From NCBI RefSeq assembly GCF_016801865.2, contig NC_068938.1, positions 54,470,950 to 54,534,949 of the forward strand: a DNA stretch of 64,000 nucleotides, in the 5' to 3' direction. Positions 33,166 to 45,406 of this stretch are shown piece after piece (within the stretch, counting starts at the first letter, position 1; every line of letters starts with the position of its first letter). The position numbers were made by a program, and so were the translations under genes. This DNA comes from Culex pipiens pallens. Lineage: Eukaryota > Arthropoda > Insecta > Diptera > Culicidae. The notes beneath the pieces are model-generated. The model was not told where the DNA came from, did no database searches, and saw only the letters and a program-made list of their open reading frames with translations.

Positions 33166-33589
33166 TGCGACAATTGGCCAAAGGGATTTCAGGTCAGAAC
33201 GCGTTTGACACAGATACGAGATCAACTACCGTAAACATTTTCAATTATAACTCGGGACTCCGGCAACCAAATTTCGGGGCAAGGCACAGAATGGTCAACC
33301 AAACAAAAAGTGTTTGTAATTGTTTACATTGCGTGCTCTTATGTTAAACCTTAAACTGAACAAAAACACCGACTTTCTTCATTTTATAGCATTATTGAAA
33401 GGGTCGACGCTGGAGTCAGAGTCGGAGTCGATAAAGTCGGGTCTTTTGAAAGAACCAAAGTAAATTCTGAGAAGGTGGAGTGGTAGTTGGATCCAGAGTT
33501 GTCTAATTTTCAACAACTTAGTATGGAGTTGTTATTGGAGTTGAAAAAAATAATAATAACAAGCCATGGTATTAACTTTTGAATAAAAA
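33166..33589. other. Unclassified DNA with tcggagtcg words
   Basis: ggagtcagagtcggagtcg near 33412 resembles a dispersed repeat. No ends found. Confidence 0.35.
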
Positions 33590-33925
33590 AAGTGTACGAA
33601 TATGCATTTTACACTTGCCTAGTTGATTTGCAATCATCAGGATTCAAAATATTTAAGTATTGACAAAATTTTTATGTACGCCGATTTTATTTTTTTTGCA
33701 GTGCTGTACAAAAGAGTTTCACAAAAATTCAAAATATTTTTTATCGATCCCAGACATGCAAAATATGATTTTTTTTACGCTGGAAAATGCATGGCAGTTG
33801 GTCAGACTTTTATTTCCATTAAAATTTAAACGGTTTTTTGAAAAAAAAAAATATTTTGCCCCCTAATTTTTCGGACCGATTTTAAAGGAGAGGCGACATA
33901 AACTTTGAAAAAAATTGCAATGGCC
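33590..33925 (+). repeat. Dispersed repeat ending in gccccct...ggcgacataaactttg, copy 1
   Basis: Matches 41625-41965 along its length: cattttacacttg, aatatttaagtattgac, ttgccccctaatttttcgga, ggcgacataaactttgaaaa. Confidence 0.7.
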
Positions 33926-34690
33926 TATGTTTCAAAGTATAAATTCTCAAAATTGTTAAATTTGCAATATCGGTATCAAAAGAACCAAAGTTTTTTCACC
34001 TTGTTAATGTTTTTTTAGAAGAAATTTTCACAAAATTCAGTATTTTTCCGAAAATACTCAAATTTTCGAAATTCGCATTAAGGGTATCAAACGAGGCGAA
34101 AGTTTGTATGCTGCTTCTCTAGAGAGATTTTTTTTAATGCTAAAATATCCATAAAATACTTATTTTTTTCGAAAATACTCAAATAAAAAAAAAGGAATAT
34201 TAAACGAAGGGAAATTTTGCATGCTTCAAACATACATTCAAATTTTTTATGCTTTTTGTAAAATTTTGCTTCGATGTCCATATTGAAAATTATGGAAATA
34301 AAATTAAATTAAAAAAATCCATTTACAAAAAAACAATATTTTGAAAAGGCATTCAAAATTTTGCTTTTTTTGCGATTTCAGAACAAACTCTAATAAAGTG
34401 AAAATGCATACCAAATTTCGCTTCGTTTGATACTCATATTGCAAATTATAAAAAATGATGCCTTAGAAAAAAATACGATATTTTGTGTAAATTTTGTGGA
34501 ACTCTAATAATGTGAAAGTTCATAACAAATGTCACTTCGTTTGATAATCATATCATAGATCACTCCGGCAATTTGGAAAATTTTAGTATATTCGGAAAAT
34601 ACGGTATTTTGTGAAAATATTTGTATTTGACAAAATAAAACTCAAAAAAGTGAAAAAGCACACAAAATTTCGCTTCGTTTGAAACTTTGT
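33926..34690. mobile_element. Diverged interior of the 28.8-kb TIR element family
   Basis: Repeated tatcaaacgaggcgaa, ttcgcttcgtttga and atactcatattgcaaatt words in both directions match the interior of 28794-31866. No terminal repeats seen. Confidence 0.6.
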
Positions 34691-35215
34691 ATGATCCAAG
34701 TTTCAAACCTGATGAAGATTCGATAAGTAGCTCAAAAGTTGTTCATAAAAATGAGTTATCTCATAAATCCAGATGATGGATAAGAGACTAGAATTCCACT
34801 TAAATATTATTATATTATTTTTTTTTTTTTTTTTTTTGATAGGTAACCAACGGATATAAAATTTTGATGATCTGGCAACCCTGTCAGAAGTTATGTTCAC
34901 TTTAGTGATATTGAAGTACTTTTTTGAAGCCGAATCTTTTTTTTATGAATGTAAACGTTGTCCAGATTCATTATCCGACCTACCGTTAGATAGGTAATCC
35001 AAACGAGTCCAAAATTTAAAGATCTGGCAACACTGTCCCAAGCTATTACCGCTTAGGTGATATAAATGAATTGTTTGAGGTCGAATCTTAACTGAACTAA
35101 GTTGGTTCCTCATCAAAGAGCGAGTTTGCTGCTCTCTTGGTTTTGCTAAAAATTAATCTCTCAGAAGAAAATTATTAAGTGAGTTATGAGGAAGACGCCA
35201 ACCACATAAGTTTTC
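34691..35215 (+). mobile_element. Remnant of the 164-bp-unit element
   Basis: Two to three degraded units (gatctggcaaccctgtc at 34869, gatctggcaacactgtc at 35020) and an end-like gaggaagacgccaaccacat at 35188. A poly-T run lies at about 34815-34838. Confidence 0.65.
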
Positions 35216-36884
35216 TATAAAACGGGTAGTTTTAGAATTTGCACGCATATATATTTTTTAAACCGTTGAGTGTTAAATTAGGTGTGTTTGACTGATTTAA
35301 AAGTAACAAAAAGCTGCTAATATATCTCTAATGCAAAATGAATAACAATTGTTTGAAAATAGCAACTTCTTCAATTTCTCTATGAAATTTTCAATTAGTT
35401 ATTTAAATTTTTGATATTTTAAATACATTTTTTTTGTTAAGAGTTCAAAATTGTTGACAAAGCAATGCCCTCAACCAACAGCCCCACCGATCAAACTTCG
35501 CACTGTCCAAATGTTTGACACCAATGTAGATAATTATTTCAAATTTGGGACCGCCTCCATATGCCACATCACCGATCCGTAATCCGTCGACGGCCTCACA
35601 CCAGCAGAATCCATCCCCCTAGGCGGCCCTCTATTTGCCTCATCAGCCCGACAATCACCAACGCGAAGAGATATTACATAACTTCGATTTTGCCTCCGAT
35701 GCTAAAGGTCCTACCTCGTCCCCACCTCTTCCCTCAAATCACAACCGCGAAGAAGACCTCCTTTTCGCGGGGTCGTTTCAACCACAGTTCTCCATTGTGG
35801 CGCATTTTTATTGAAATCGAAAGCCGAAAGTCGATCAAACATTCCCGGCGTGGATAGAGGTTGAATCACGATCGTTAAGGGGTGCAAGTTTGAGGCTGGC
35901 TGGCGTAACCCTTAACTGCCTTAGAGCAATTTTCTGCAAAACGACTTTTCGTTGAATTTGTTTATTTTTGTGTAAATTGGTGTCGTTGGTTTCTCCATAG
36001 AAGTCTCCATACCAATTTTAGGCTGTCTTTACAAATATGAAAATATTCAAAAATCTGTAACTTGAGAAGGGATTTTCTGATAGTTTTTGTATGAAGGCAA
36101 ATTGCAGATTATGACAAGGACTCAAACAAAAATACTCTAGAGCCATGAACAAGCCTAAAAATTACAAACGAATCTTGCTGACCAAGGGTTACAATCTGTA
36201 GGCAAATTCCAACCAAAAGTGCAGAACGTCTACTCAGCTCTACGAAATCTCCACTCGTTGTAGCAAAAATCGGTAAGATCGGTAAGCATTGTTGTCTCTC
36301 CTCCCCCCAAGAGCCGCTGAAAACCCGCCAGGAAAGCGCCCACATTCAGCTGCAGCTGCCAGAGCAAAGGCCGCCTTGGGACCCCAATCGCTTGGCTTGA
36401 AATGGTTAATTGAATCGCACGTCTCGTTTACTTGGCGGAGGAGCTCCACGATAAAGAAAAAAATCACTTAAACATAACCTCACATTCCGCCACATTCTGG
36501 GGACCTACCCGACGACAGCGGTTCTTCAACGCAAATCGGCGCTGCGCGCCGCCATGAATTATGATGTAATATATTAAAAAGATCACTCCGGCATTTTGTA
36601 AAGGGAGGGGGGAAGCCTACGCGGCACGAGGCCCCATCTAGGGGGTCCAGAGGACTCGAGATGAAATAGAGAAATTAAATCATAATCAAGCGAAGAAGTG
36701 GTGCAGATGTCAACGCCGGAGTGATGTTTTATGGAGGTGGTGGAGTAGGAGATTATTTAGCACCCTTTCGGCACTTGGAAGAACGCACGCAAATGTTAAG
36801 AGGGACATGATTTGTTGGGTTTTGCTACGGGACGGGATTTACCAGAACCGTTAAGGTGTGAGTTATGAAGTCGGACTAAACAAC
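35216..36884. other. AT-rich stretch, then unique GC-richer DNA
   Basis: GC-richer from about 35460 to 35880 and 36280 to 36880. Frames of 60-98 codons are unrecognised. No splice pair convinced me. Confidence 0.35.
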
Positions 36885-37070
36885 TTATCGTCGTGGTCGT
36901 GCTACCTTGTCGCACGAGCATTTGGACGAAATTGAGTAAAAAAATGCAATTTTTGCAGCTATCAATTTCTTTCCTTTTCACCTTCTCAGATCCTCCAAGC
37001 TCGAGTTCCATCCTGAGATATACAACTAAAACCTAAAATGTTCTCACTCTTCATATGAAACGTAGTTCCA
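36885..37070 (+). repeat. Dispersed repeat with cgtgctaccttgtcgc word, copy 2
   Basis: Parallel to 32965-33165: tcgtgctaccttgtcgcacg, ctttccttttcaccttctca, gatcctccaagctcgagt, cttcatatgaaacg. Confidence 0.6.
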
Positions 37071-38645
37071 ATTCAAAAACTATAATTTTCCATAAAATGG
37101 AGCAATTTCTTTGGAAAAAAATAAACATATGGATATGGCTACTTCTGGTTCGGTAAAATCCTAAGATGGATAACTTGTTGGTTCATATAAAAAATTAAAA
37201 AAAAAATGTTAACTTCAGGAGCAAGTCAAAAATGTGAAAAGTAAGGTTGGAGTTTAAATGTTAGAGTTACTTGTATATCACGAATTTTACTAATTTAGTT
37301 GTTTGAATTTTACTTATTTTGAAACTTTAAGTAAGCATTTAATAAATGTTAAAATGCATTTAAATGTAATTTTTTAAATTAATTGAAAAAAAGCATCTTT
37401 TAGGTCATAAAAAGTATGGAAAAACTAATTTTCACGAAGATTTTTTTTTCGAAACTTTTATAAATTCATTGTTTAAAATTACATTCGGTCCTAACATATT
37501 TGGGTTACGTCTTATTCTACTAAAGCATATTGTGACAAAAAATCTTCTTAGATTACTTCCTTGCATAACTAATTCCTAAATTAGTAATCCATTTTAGATT
37601 TTTATCGTTTTCAATACATTTGACATGTATAACAAAAAAAACATTCGAAAAATGTTTGAAAATAGTTTTTGTTATTCCATCAGAACAAAAAATATGTTTT
37701 TCAGAACGTACGACAGATTTAAATCATTTTGAAATTATTCTTCATGCAGAAGTAGTTTTTAAATGTGTGAATATAATTCTGGTGTTTTTTCATGTTCGAA
37801 TAATAGGAAGTTCGCACAATGTTCTATTTTTAATGCTAAATATTACTTAATTGAAAAATAAAATTTAAAAAAAACCTATAAATTGGTTAAAATGGCTTTT
37901 TTCAACTAACCTAATATTTTTTTATTTATTGCTTTCCAATTATTCAACTATACTTTGACTGATAAAATCAAAACACATAAAATATTAAAAATAATAGGTT
38001 TTTAGACAAAGAGCTTCATTTTCTTTTAGATTTTTTATGTCTTATAAAAATGAACATTGAAAAACACCATTTTTTAACCATTTATAACTGAAAATGGTAA
38101 TAAACTGACAAAGATTACTAATTTTATGAAACATGCTCAAACATAATTTTGTTGTAGCAATGTGCTTCAATTTGTTTCAAACGAAATAAAAACACGTTTA
38201 AAACATGTTCTAATAGATTTTTTTGTCTGAATAAATAAAAAATATATAAAATGCAAAATTATGAATTTTACCTCAACTGCATGCTTTTTTCTGTAATTTT
38301 TCAGCCTGGATCTAAAAAGTTGGTGCAGAAGACTTTTTCCGTGACTCGGTAAATTCTTTCGAAAAATATTAGTCTCGTTCGAGGTCCAGTATGCATGCAA
38401 AATTTGACTCTTCTTACAAGTAAAAAAAATATAATTTTTTATTTTGACCAGTTCACAAGTCCAAATTTTCTACATTTTTTATTTTTGGACTTTAAAAATC
38501 GTACAAATAGTAGATGTGATATAGCATTGAAAACGGATCCAATTGAGAAAAAATAAATTTTCTTACTGTTTTCCAACTAGCCAAAATTTTCAACTGACTG
38601 GTCTGATTTCAATGTCTAACAAAATGAAATCATAGTTTTTAATTC
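37071..38645. other. AT-rich DNA, nothing recognised
   Basis: No repeat unit, ORF or splice pair recognised. Confidence 0.45.
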
Positions 38646-39005
38646 GTTCGAAATAGTAGTTTATGCAACAAGTTGCAAAAACAAGATTTTTTCAGCACGA
38701 GTCGTACATTTGTCCAACGAGGTTTACTGAGTCAAGTTTTGCAACGAGTTGTTTACAACATTTTATGCCATTTCAGAAAACGCTTCTAGAATGACATTTT
38801 TATGTTCAAAACAGAAAAATATTGAAAAATGATATTTTTCGATACAAGTGTTGAAAAGTTCAACTTTTCCGCACCCATTACAGTGCTAAAAAGTAGAACA
38901 TTTCAGCACTGTTACTGAAAGGTATTAATTTTCAATTCTGTTATTTTAGGTAAGGAAAAGTAGGCCATTTCGAAAGCGGAATTCCAAAAAAAATAAATTT
39001 ACTCT
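38646..39005 (+). mobile_element. agtagtttatgcaac element, diverged copy 1
   Basis: Starts aatagtagtttatgcaacaa, gttgcaaaaac, then cagcacgagtcgtacat, gttcaacttttccgc and taggccatttcgaaa. The same word order occurs in 45407-46080. The right end is not identified. Confidence 0.65.
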
Positions 39006-39212
39006 CAAAATTTAAAATCAAGTCTAACGTGACAAATGGACATTTGTGCAGCTTTTCCACATTATGTGTTGTTCCATTTTTCGTCTTAGTCTTATACTTT
39101 TGCCTTCCTCACTGAGGTAAGGCTATAATCCTGCTCGAAAATTGAACTTTTGAAAAACAGCTCGTAGACCTATATTCATGTATACCTATCGACTCAGAAT
39201 CGAAAACTGAAC

Positions 39213-39262
39213 AAATGTCTGTGTGTGTGTGTGTATGTGTGTGTGTGTGTATGTATGTATGT
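39213..39262. repeat. (GT)n / (GTAT)n microsatellite
   Basis: Runs of gt with gtat interruptions. Confidence 0.9.
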
Positions 39263-39423
39263 GTTCAAAATTCTTGCCAAGTTTTCTCAGCACTGGCTGG
39301 ACCGATTTTGATCAAACCGGTTGCATTTGACTTGGTTTAGGGTTTCCCATACATCGCTATTGAATTGTTTGAAGTTTCGATAAGTAGTTCAAAAGTTATA
39401 TATAAAAATGTGTTTTCACATTT

Positions 39424-40890
39424 ATCCGGATCTCACTTATATGCATGAAAACTATGTCCGGATCCATCATCCAACCCATCGTTGGTTAGGTAATCAAAAG
39501 ACCTTTCCAACGAGTCCAAAACATTGATGATCTGGCAACCCTGTCTCGAGATATGTCCACTTAAGTGATATTTATGTACTTTTTTGAAGCCGGATCCCAC
39601 TTAAATGTATGTAAACTATGTCCGGATCCACCATCCGACCCATCGTTGGTTAGGTTATCAAAAAACCTTTCCAACGAGTCCAAAACATTGAAGATCTGGC
39701 AACCCTGTCTCGAGATATAGCCACTTAAGTAATATTTATGTACTTTTTGGAATCCGGAACTCACTTAAATGTATGTAAACTATGTCCGGATCCACCATCC
39801 GACCCATCGTTGGTTAGGTTATCAAAAAACCTTTCCATCGAGTTCAAAACATTGAAGATCTGGCAACCCTGTCTCGAGATATGGCCACATAAGTAATATT
39901 TATTTAGTTTTTGGAAGCCGGATCTTACTTAAATGTATGTAAACTATGTCCGGATCCACCATCCGACCCATCGTTGGTTAGGTTATCAAAAAACCTTTCC
40001 AACGAGTCCAAAACATTGAAGATCTGGCAACCCTGTCTCGAGATATGGCCACATAAGTAATATTTATGTAGTTTTTGGAAGCCGGATCTTACTTAAATGT
40101 ATGTCAACTATGTCCGGATCCACCATCCGACCCATAGTTGGTTAGGTTATCAAAAAACCTTTCCAATGAGTCCAAAACTTTGAAGATCTGGCAACCCTGT
40201 CTCGAGATATAGCCACTTAAGTAATATTTATGTACTTTTTGGAAGCCGGATCTCACTTAAATGTATGTAAACTATGTCCAGATCCACCATCCAACCCTTC
40301 GTTGGTTAGGTTATCAAAAAACCTTTCCAACTAGTCCAAAACATTGTAGATCTGGCAACCCTGTCTCGAGATATAGCCACTTAAGTAATATTTATATAGT
40401 TTTTGGAAGCCGGATCTCACTTAAATGCATGGAAACTATGTCCGGATCCACCATCCGACCCATCGTTGGTTAGGTTATCAAAAAACCTTTCGAACGAGTC
40501 CAAAACATTGAAGATCTGGCAACCCTGTCTCGAGATATGGCCACATTAGTGATATTGATGCACTTTTTTGAAGCCGGATCCCACTTAAATGTATGTAAAC
40601 TATGTCCGGATCCACCATCCAACCCATCGTTGGTTAGGTAATCGAAAAACCTTTCCAACGAGTCCAAAACATTGAAGATCTGGCAACCCTGTCTCGAGAT
40701 ATGTCCACTTAAGTGATATTAATTCACTTTTTTGAAGCCGGATCCCACTTAAATGTATGTAAACGATGTCCGGATCCATCATCTGACCCATCGTTGGTTA
40801 GGTAATCGAAAAACCTTTCTTACGAGCTCACAACATTGTTGATTTGGCAACCTTGTCTCGAGTTATGATTGCTTAAGTTATATGTGTGTA
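39424..40890 (+). repeat. Tandem array, exact 164-bp unit, ~9 copies
   Basis: gat(c/t)tggcaac recurs at 39529, 39693, 39857, 40021, 40185, 40349, 40513, 40677 and 40841: exactly 164 bp each time, without indels. Each unit also has gaagccggatc, actatgtccggatccacc, atcgttggttaggt and gtctcgagata. Open frames inside are repeat artefacts. Confidence 0.97.
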
Positions 40891-41015
40891 CGTATATTTC
40901 TGGATCTAAAAAAAAAAAAAACTGAAATATGTGTCCAAACCACTCATATTACCCATTGTTGGTAAAAAAGTGAGGAAGGCATCAACCACGTAGGTGGATT
41001 AAGTTAGTTTTTTAT

Positions 41016-41389
41016 TTTTGTTTTTATTCGACAAAAAATCAAATACCTGAATTGTTTTGAATTCTTACATAAAATTGGCTAAGATTTTGTTTGTACTTGA
41101 CGATAGGCAACAGAGCATTGCGCTGGCTTTTCTAAATTAATCAAATTCAATCAACTAAACAAGGTATTACTCTATAAAGAAATTATTGTTTGCAAAGTTA
41201 ACAGTAAAGTTAACAGAAAATCTTTAAAGCATCCATTCCAATAAAGGCTTCAGTATTTTTTATAATTATTTGTTTGAATTTTTTTTAATTTTTGTTATTT
41301 TTTCTTCAAAATGTCTAATAAGCACCTATTCCAATAAAAGATTCAATATTTTGTTATATTTATTTCTGTGAATTTTTGTTTTGATTTTT
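41016..41389. other. AT-rich DNA, nothing recognised
   Basis: Contains aagcacctattccaataaaag (41320) and the similar aagcatccattccaataaagg (41227), a short local duplication. Nothing else. Confidence 0.45.
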
Positions 41390-41477
41390 TTAACACCTAA
41401 ACTCCCAAGCTCGAGAAAAAGGGGGAATCTGTATGGGAATTCCCCCTTTTTCTCGAGCTTGTGAGTTTAGGTGTTAA
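41390..41477. mobile_element. 88-bp snap-back hairpin with TTAA edges
   Basis: ttaacacctaaactcccaag, then ctcgagaaaaaggggga, pairs almost perfectly with tccccctttttctcgagctt, then gtgagtttaggtgttaa, around a short loop (atctgtatgggaat). TTAA at both edges suggests a piggyBac-like target. The stem would also fold like a long miRNA precursor. Confidence 0.8.
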
Positions 41478-41624
41478 TTTACTTTTTTTTGTTAGGCCGT
41501 TGCGAATATTTTTTGAAGTTTATATCCCTCGACTCTGACCGAGGTTAAAGGGGGGGGGCAAAAAAATAAAAAAAAAGTATAAAAATTGAAATTACGAGCC
41601 ATGGTTTCAACATTTCAATGAAAA

Positions 41625-41965
41625 AAGTGTTTTAAAGTGTATTTTACACCTGTCCAGTTGTTTTACCATCATTAGTTTCCAAAATATCTAAGCATTGACG
41701 AAAATTTTATTTTTTGCGAAAAATATTTTTTTACTGAATTTCATAAAAAATTAAAGCATTTTTAAACCAGCCCAAACATGCTAAATATGATTATCAATGC
41801 AGAAAAATGCATTTTAGATTGTTTTCAGTTGATTAGACTAATATTTTCATGGAAATTTTGAAGTTTTTTGGAAAAATGTTTTTTTTTGCCCCCTGATTTT
41901 TCAGACCAATTTTGAAGGGGGGGGGGCGACATAAACTTTGAAAAATATTTGCAACGGCCTTATTT
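41625..41965 (+). repeat. Dispersed repeat ending in gccccct...gcgacataaactttg, copy 2
   Basis: Same word order as 33590-33925. Confidence 0.7.
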
Positions 41966-42500
41966 TTTTTTAAACAATTCTGGTGCCCCTCCCCTTAAAG
42001 CTTACTCTGAGGGGGGGAGGGGTTTAAAAAGTGATATGCACCCCAGTGTGGTACCCCTAATCTCGACAAGACCCCAAAAATGTTGTTGTTTAGCATAGCT
42101 TTCCAGAGTTTCAAAGTAATGTGGTGTTTGGAGCACTTTAGAACTCTGAACAGAATCAAATTCGCTTTTTTTTTTTTTTTTTTTTGAAATTAATAATCAG
42201 GCTGTGTGGTGAAAATTAAAATTCTAACATCAATCATTTCCAAATTGCGCTTGTCAAATTCGATGAACGAGGTTTAAAATGAAAGATATTTTATTATTAG
42301 AGGTATCTAAGTTTAAAATATTCACATTAAAAACGTATTATGCCACGCTGCTATAATTTCATAAAAAAAATCGTTTTTATATTTTCGCATTTATAAGTAT
42401 GTTTAATGTTGATGATCAATTTTCAAAGCACAAACCCTTGATAACGAACCCTCAACAATTTGATATCCAACCTTGTGCTGCATCACTTAACACACACTCA
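41966..42500. other. Low-complexity and AT-rich DNA
   Basis: G-rich and C-rich tracts at about 41986-42026 and a T-run near 42165-42185. No gene. Confidence 0.45.
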
Positions 42501-43829
42501 ATGGCTCAATTTATCAATTAGTACACGCACCTCCCCTCCTTAAACAACCGCTCATTTACGGTATTAATCAAGGCCCGCATACGCCGCGCCAATACACGAA
42601 ATTAATCATATTTTTCCACCATCAAGCTCTGCTATTACGGCATCATCACACGGAGAGCATCCCATAAGAGTTCAACCCGTCCGTCCGTCCAAAGCCGCAG
42701 AACACGTTGCGGTTACGACCGTCCGTCCACGACCATGTGCCTCAAATCGTTTGCTTAAATCAAATTACACTCGATAATCGTTTCGTATTTTCGCCGGTAA
42801 CTTCCTACCCGGCTTCTGTACTGCGCGCAACTCGCACTCTGCTCTCTTCGTGTGCGTGGAGTATAGACCATGCTGGCGGCCTCCTGAAGAAGACCTGAGA
42901 CGGTCTGAGGTAATGACCACGCCACGATGATGATGATCTGCGTTTCGACCACCACGACGATGTGCGCGAGGACCACGATTGGGACGTTCTGAAAGGTCTT
43001 GTTTCGCAGAAACAAAATCAGTGAGAGTTTTTTGAAGAAATAGAGATGTTGGAAATTTTAGTGACTTCTCTAATAGACCCTTATCAGAACGTAATTGAAC
43101 TCCACACCCGCCCTTCACCTGTTAATAGCTGCTAGGGCACCTAGGGAAGCCCGGCGAAAGGAACCAGCTATCATCATCATCGGCGTGAACAATTTATTGT
43201 ATATCTACGGCGCTCATTCAGCACTTCTTCTCCACAGAGGTATCGAGCCTTCGGTCCTTCTTGAGGATGGGGGGAAACCGCCACCACCCCCTCCAAACCC
43301 CCAACCCCGACCATGCTATCACTGTTTCTCACAAAGTAGTTGATTACAATGATTATGTTCATTTTTAAAGGGGTAATTATCACTTTTCACCGCGCTTTTT
43401 TCCGTTTCACACCAGGTTAGAGGCTCAAGCTCAAGCTTTTTTTGCCTGCCTGCCTGCCTCAAACCATGAGAAGCAGCGATAGTCAGCGCGCGGTGAAGTT
43501 GGAGCTGGAGCTTTATCTGCTCATTTAGTCTCGGGAGCGCGCGCGGCGGTAGCAGGTGAGGTTGCGCGAGCTTTGTGTTTAGAAGCACATGATGATGATG
43601 ATCGTAAAATGCGGAAAAAACCTTGACCGTATAATAGACACATTAACTGTTTTTGCCCGTGGGCGGTGGTGGTGGCGGTCCGTGGGCTGGCGCTAAGATG
43701 GTGACTAATTGATGTATTAGAGGGGCGTAATTAGTCAATGATATCGCGCGTTTTACGAGGCTGGATTGGGGAGATTAGCTTTCACTGGGGCGGCGGTGGG
43801 AAGCGATGGAAGGATTTAAAAATCAATAT
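42501..43829. other. Unique GC-richer island
   Basis: GC-richer, with gatgat and ggtggtggcggt runs and many both-strand frames of up to 117 codons, none recognised. Possibly regulatory. Confidence 0.35.
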
Positions 43830-43981
43830 TACACAGCATAAAATCCGATGGTAAAATCGCATGCAAAAGCATACACATCACCTTCGTCAAAATAAACACT
43901 TAATATTACACACTGCATGTACAATTTTTGCAAAAACAAAAAAAAAAGTTGTACAATTTTTGCAAAAACAAAAAAAAAAGT

Positions 43982-44054
43982 TGCAGCCGACGGGATTCAA
44001 ACCCAGCATCAACAGTAAGGACTGGCGCCTTAGCCCACTCGGCCATCAGACCGA
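43982..44054 (-). ncRNA. tRNA-like module in left foldback arm
   Basis: Read on the minus strand: ggtctgatggccgagtgggc (A-box word TGGCCGAGTGGG), ctaaggcgccagtcc, and a B-box word GGGTTTGAATCCC. The order resembles tRNA-Leu/Ser heads. It is part of a transposable element, not a functional tRNA gene. Confidence 0.6.
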
Positions 44055-44652
44055 TGAAGAAATGTAAGGATAAACGCATATCTGAGCTTGACATTTCGGT
44101 CGAGTTGGTTTCCCATACTGATGGGCTACATATTTCTGGGTGTGAAATTACATAAAATTGCATAAAACAATGCAATCATTAGTTTACACCCATGCCTTTT
44201 ACACGCAGCTGGATTACTAATATTTTAGCAGTGCACAAGTTTCGAAACGCATTTTAACCACCTGCAACCTAAAACCACTCTGAACGGTACACATATATTA
44301 ATTTAAAATAATATGAAAAAAAAATAAAATAATATCCCAAAACATATTTTGCAATCCTTTTACCCTTAACGGGACGAAACTTCTTCAAAAATGATAACTG
44401 CAAGACCATAACATATAAAAAACAATAGCTTATAGGACCTTTTCAAAAAAAGCTCTGGAATTGATTTCGAAAATTATGGACAAAAACGACTAATTTTGCC
44501 TTCGTAGTTTAGTGTACAAAAACGTATCATTTAGGTTTGATTATTTGTAAAATTACATTTAATGTAATATTACACCTAAAAATATGTAGTCCATCAGTAT
44601 GGGAAACCTACATGACCGAAATCTCAGGCTCATATAGGCCAATCAACAATTC

Positions 44653-44728
44653 ATCGGTCTGATGGCCGAGCGGGCTGAGGCGCCAGTCCTCACTGTTGGT
44701 GCTGGGTTTAAATCCCGTAGGTTGCAAC
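44653..44728 (+). ncRNA. tRNA-like module in right foldback arm
   Basis: ggtctgatggccgagcgggc, tgaggcgccagtcc, then gggtttaaatccc (a B box with one change from the left arm). Confidence 0.6.
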
Positions 44729-44817
44729 TATTTTTGTGTTTTGAAATACAGTACTTGCAGTGTGTAATATTACGTGTTTTTTTTCTCACAAAGGTGATGT
44801 GCATGCTTTTGCAAATT

Positions 44818-45406
44818 TGAGAAAATTAGCATTAAATATTTTAAGTTAAGTGAAATTGAATTTCTCCATCACTAAGTGAAGTCCCTTCATAATGTGATAA
44901 GTTAAAAGGCATGTGCCTTATATTACATGAATAAATAAACGAATAATAATAATTAAAAAATAAACAAACTGAAAATAGGACAAGAAAAACAAAAAAACAT
45001 GCATAGTAAAGTTTTTCGTAGAACAAAAGTTGTTAAAAATTACCTCTTGAACACGTTTTTTTTTTAAATCGAAAAAATAATTTGAGCATTAAAGGGTTAA
45101 ACGGAGTTTACAAATAACTCAATTTGAACTGAAAAATATGCTTCCTTCATACAAATTTGACGGCAAAAAGTTAAACTTCTACCACTTTATTGTAATTCGG
45201 AAAATAATTAATTTTATACACAAAATTCAAAATAAAAATCAGAAAGCTCTAAAAAATTCCTACAAATTTGTCACAGAAAATTAGCGTTGAATGCCAGAAA
45301 ATCAGAAAATTTCACATAATTTTAATTTATTTATATTGAAAACCTGATCACCAGTTGCTGGGATATTGGCATTCAATAGTTGAGTGCTTTCTGAGTTATA
45401 TATAAT
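44818..45406. other. AT-rich DNA, nothing recognised
   Basis: No feature recognised. Confidence 0.45.

Larger units (their letters stand above)
39110..41015. mobile_element. ~1.9-kb element with gccttcctcac inverted ends and 164-bp array
   Basis: The left end tgccttcctcactgagg and right end gtgaggaaggcatcaaccac, then gtaggtggattaagttag, share the inverted word gccttcctcac. Contents: (gt)n at about 39213-39262, then a 164-bp tandem array, then a unique tail. Degraded relatives at 13236-13932, 27315-27360 and 34691-35215 share units and ends. No transposase or reverse transcriptase. Confidence 0.65.
43830..44817. mobile_element. Foldback with full tRNA-like modules in both arms
   Basis: Arms at about 43830-44155 and 44565-44817 are inverted, with a ~400-bp AT-rich spacer. 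The outer end acacagcataaaatccgatg, then gcatgcaaaagc and acatcacctt, matches the foldback at 25076-25636. Each arm holds a tRNA-like segment with A and B boxes and a shared inner block (tttcccatactgatgg). The right outer end lacks the last ~40 bp. No transposase. Confidence 0.75.

Noticed and set aside
39561..40791. Several 60-70 codon frames in the 164-bp array
   Set aside because: 164 is not a multiple of three, so frames change from unit to unit. They are repeat artefacts.
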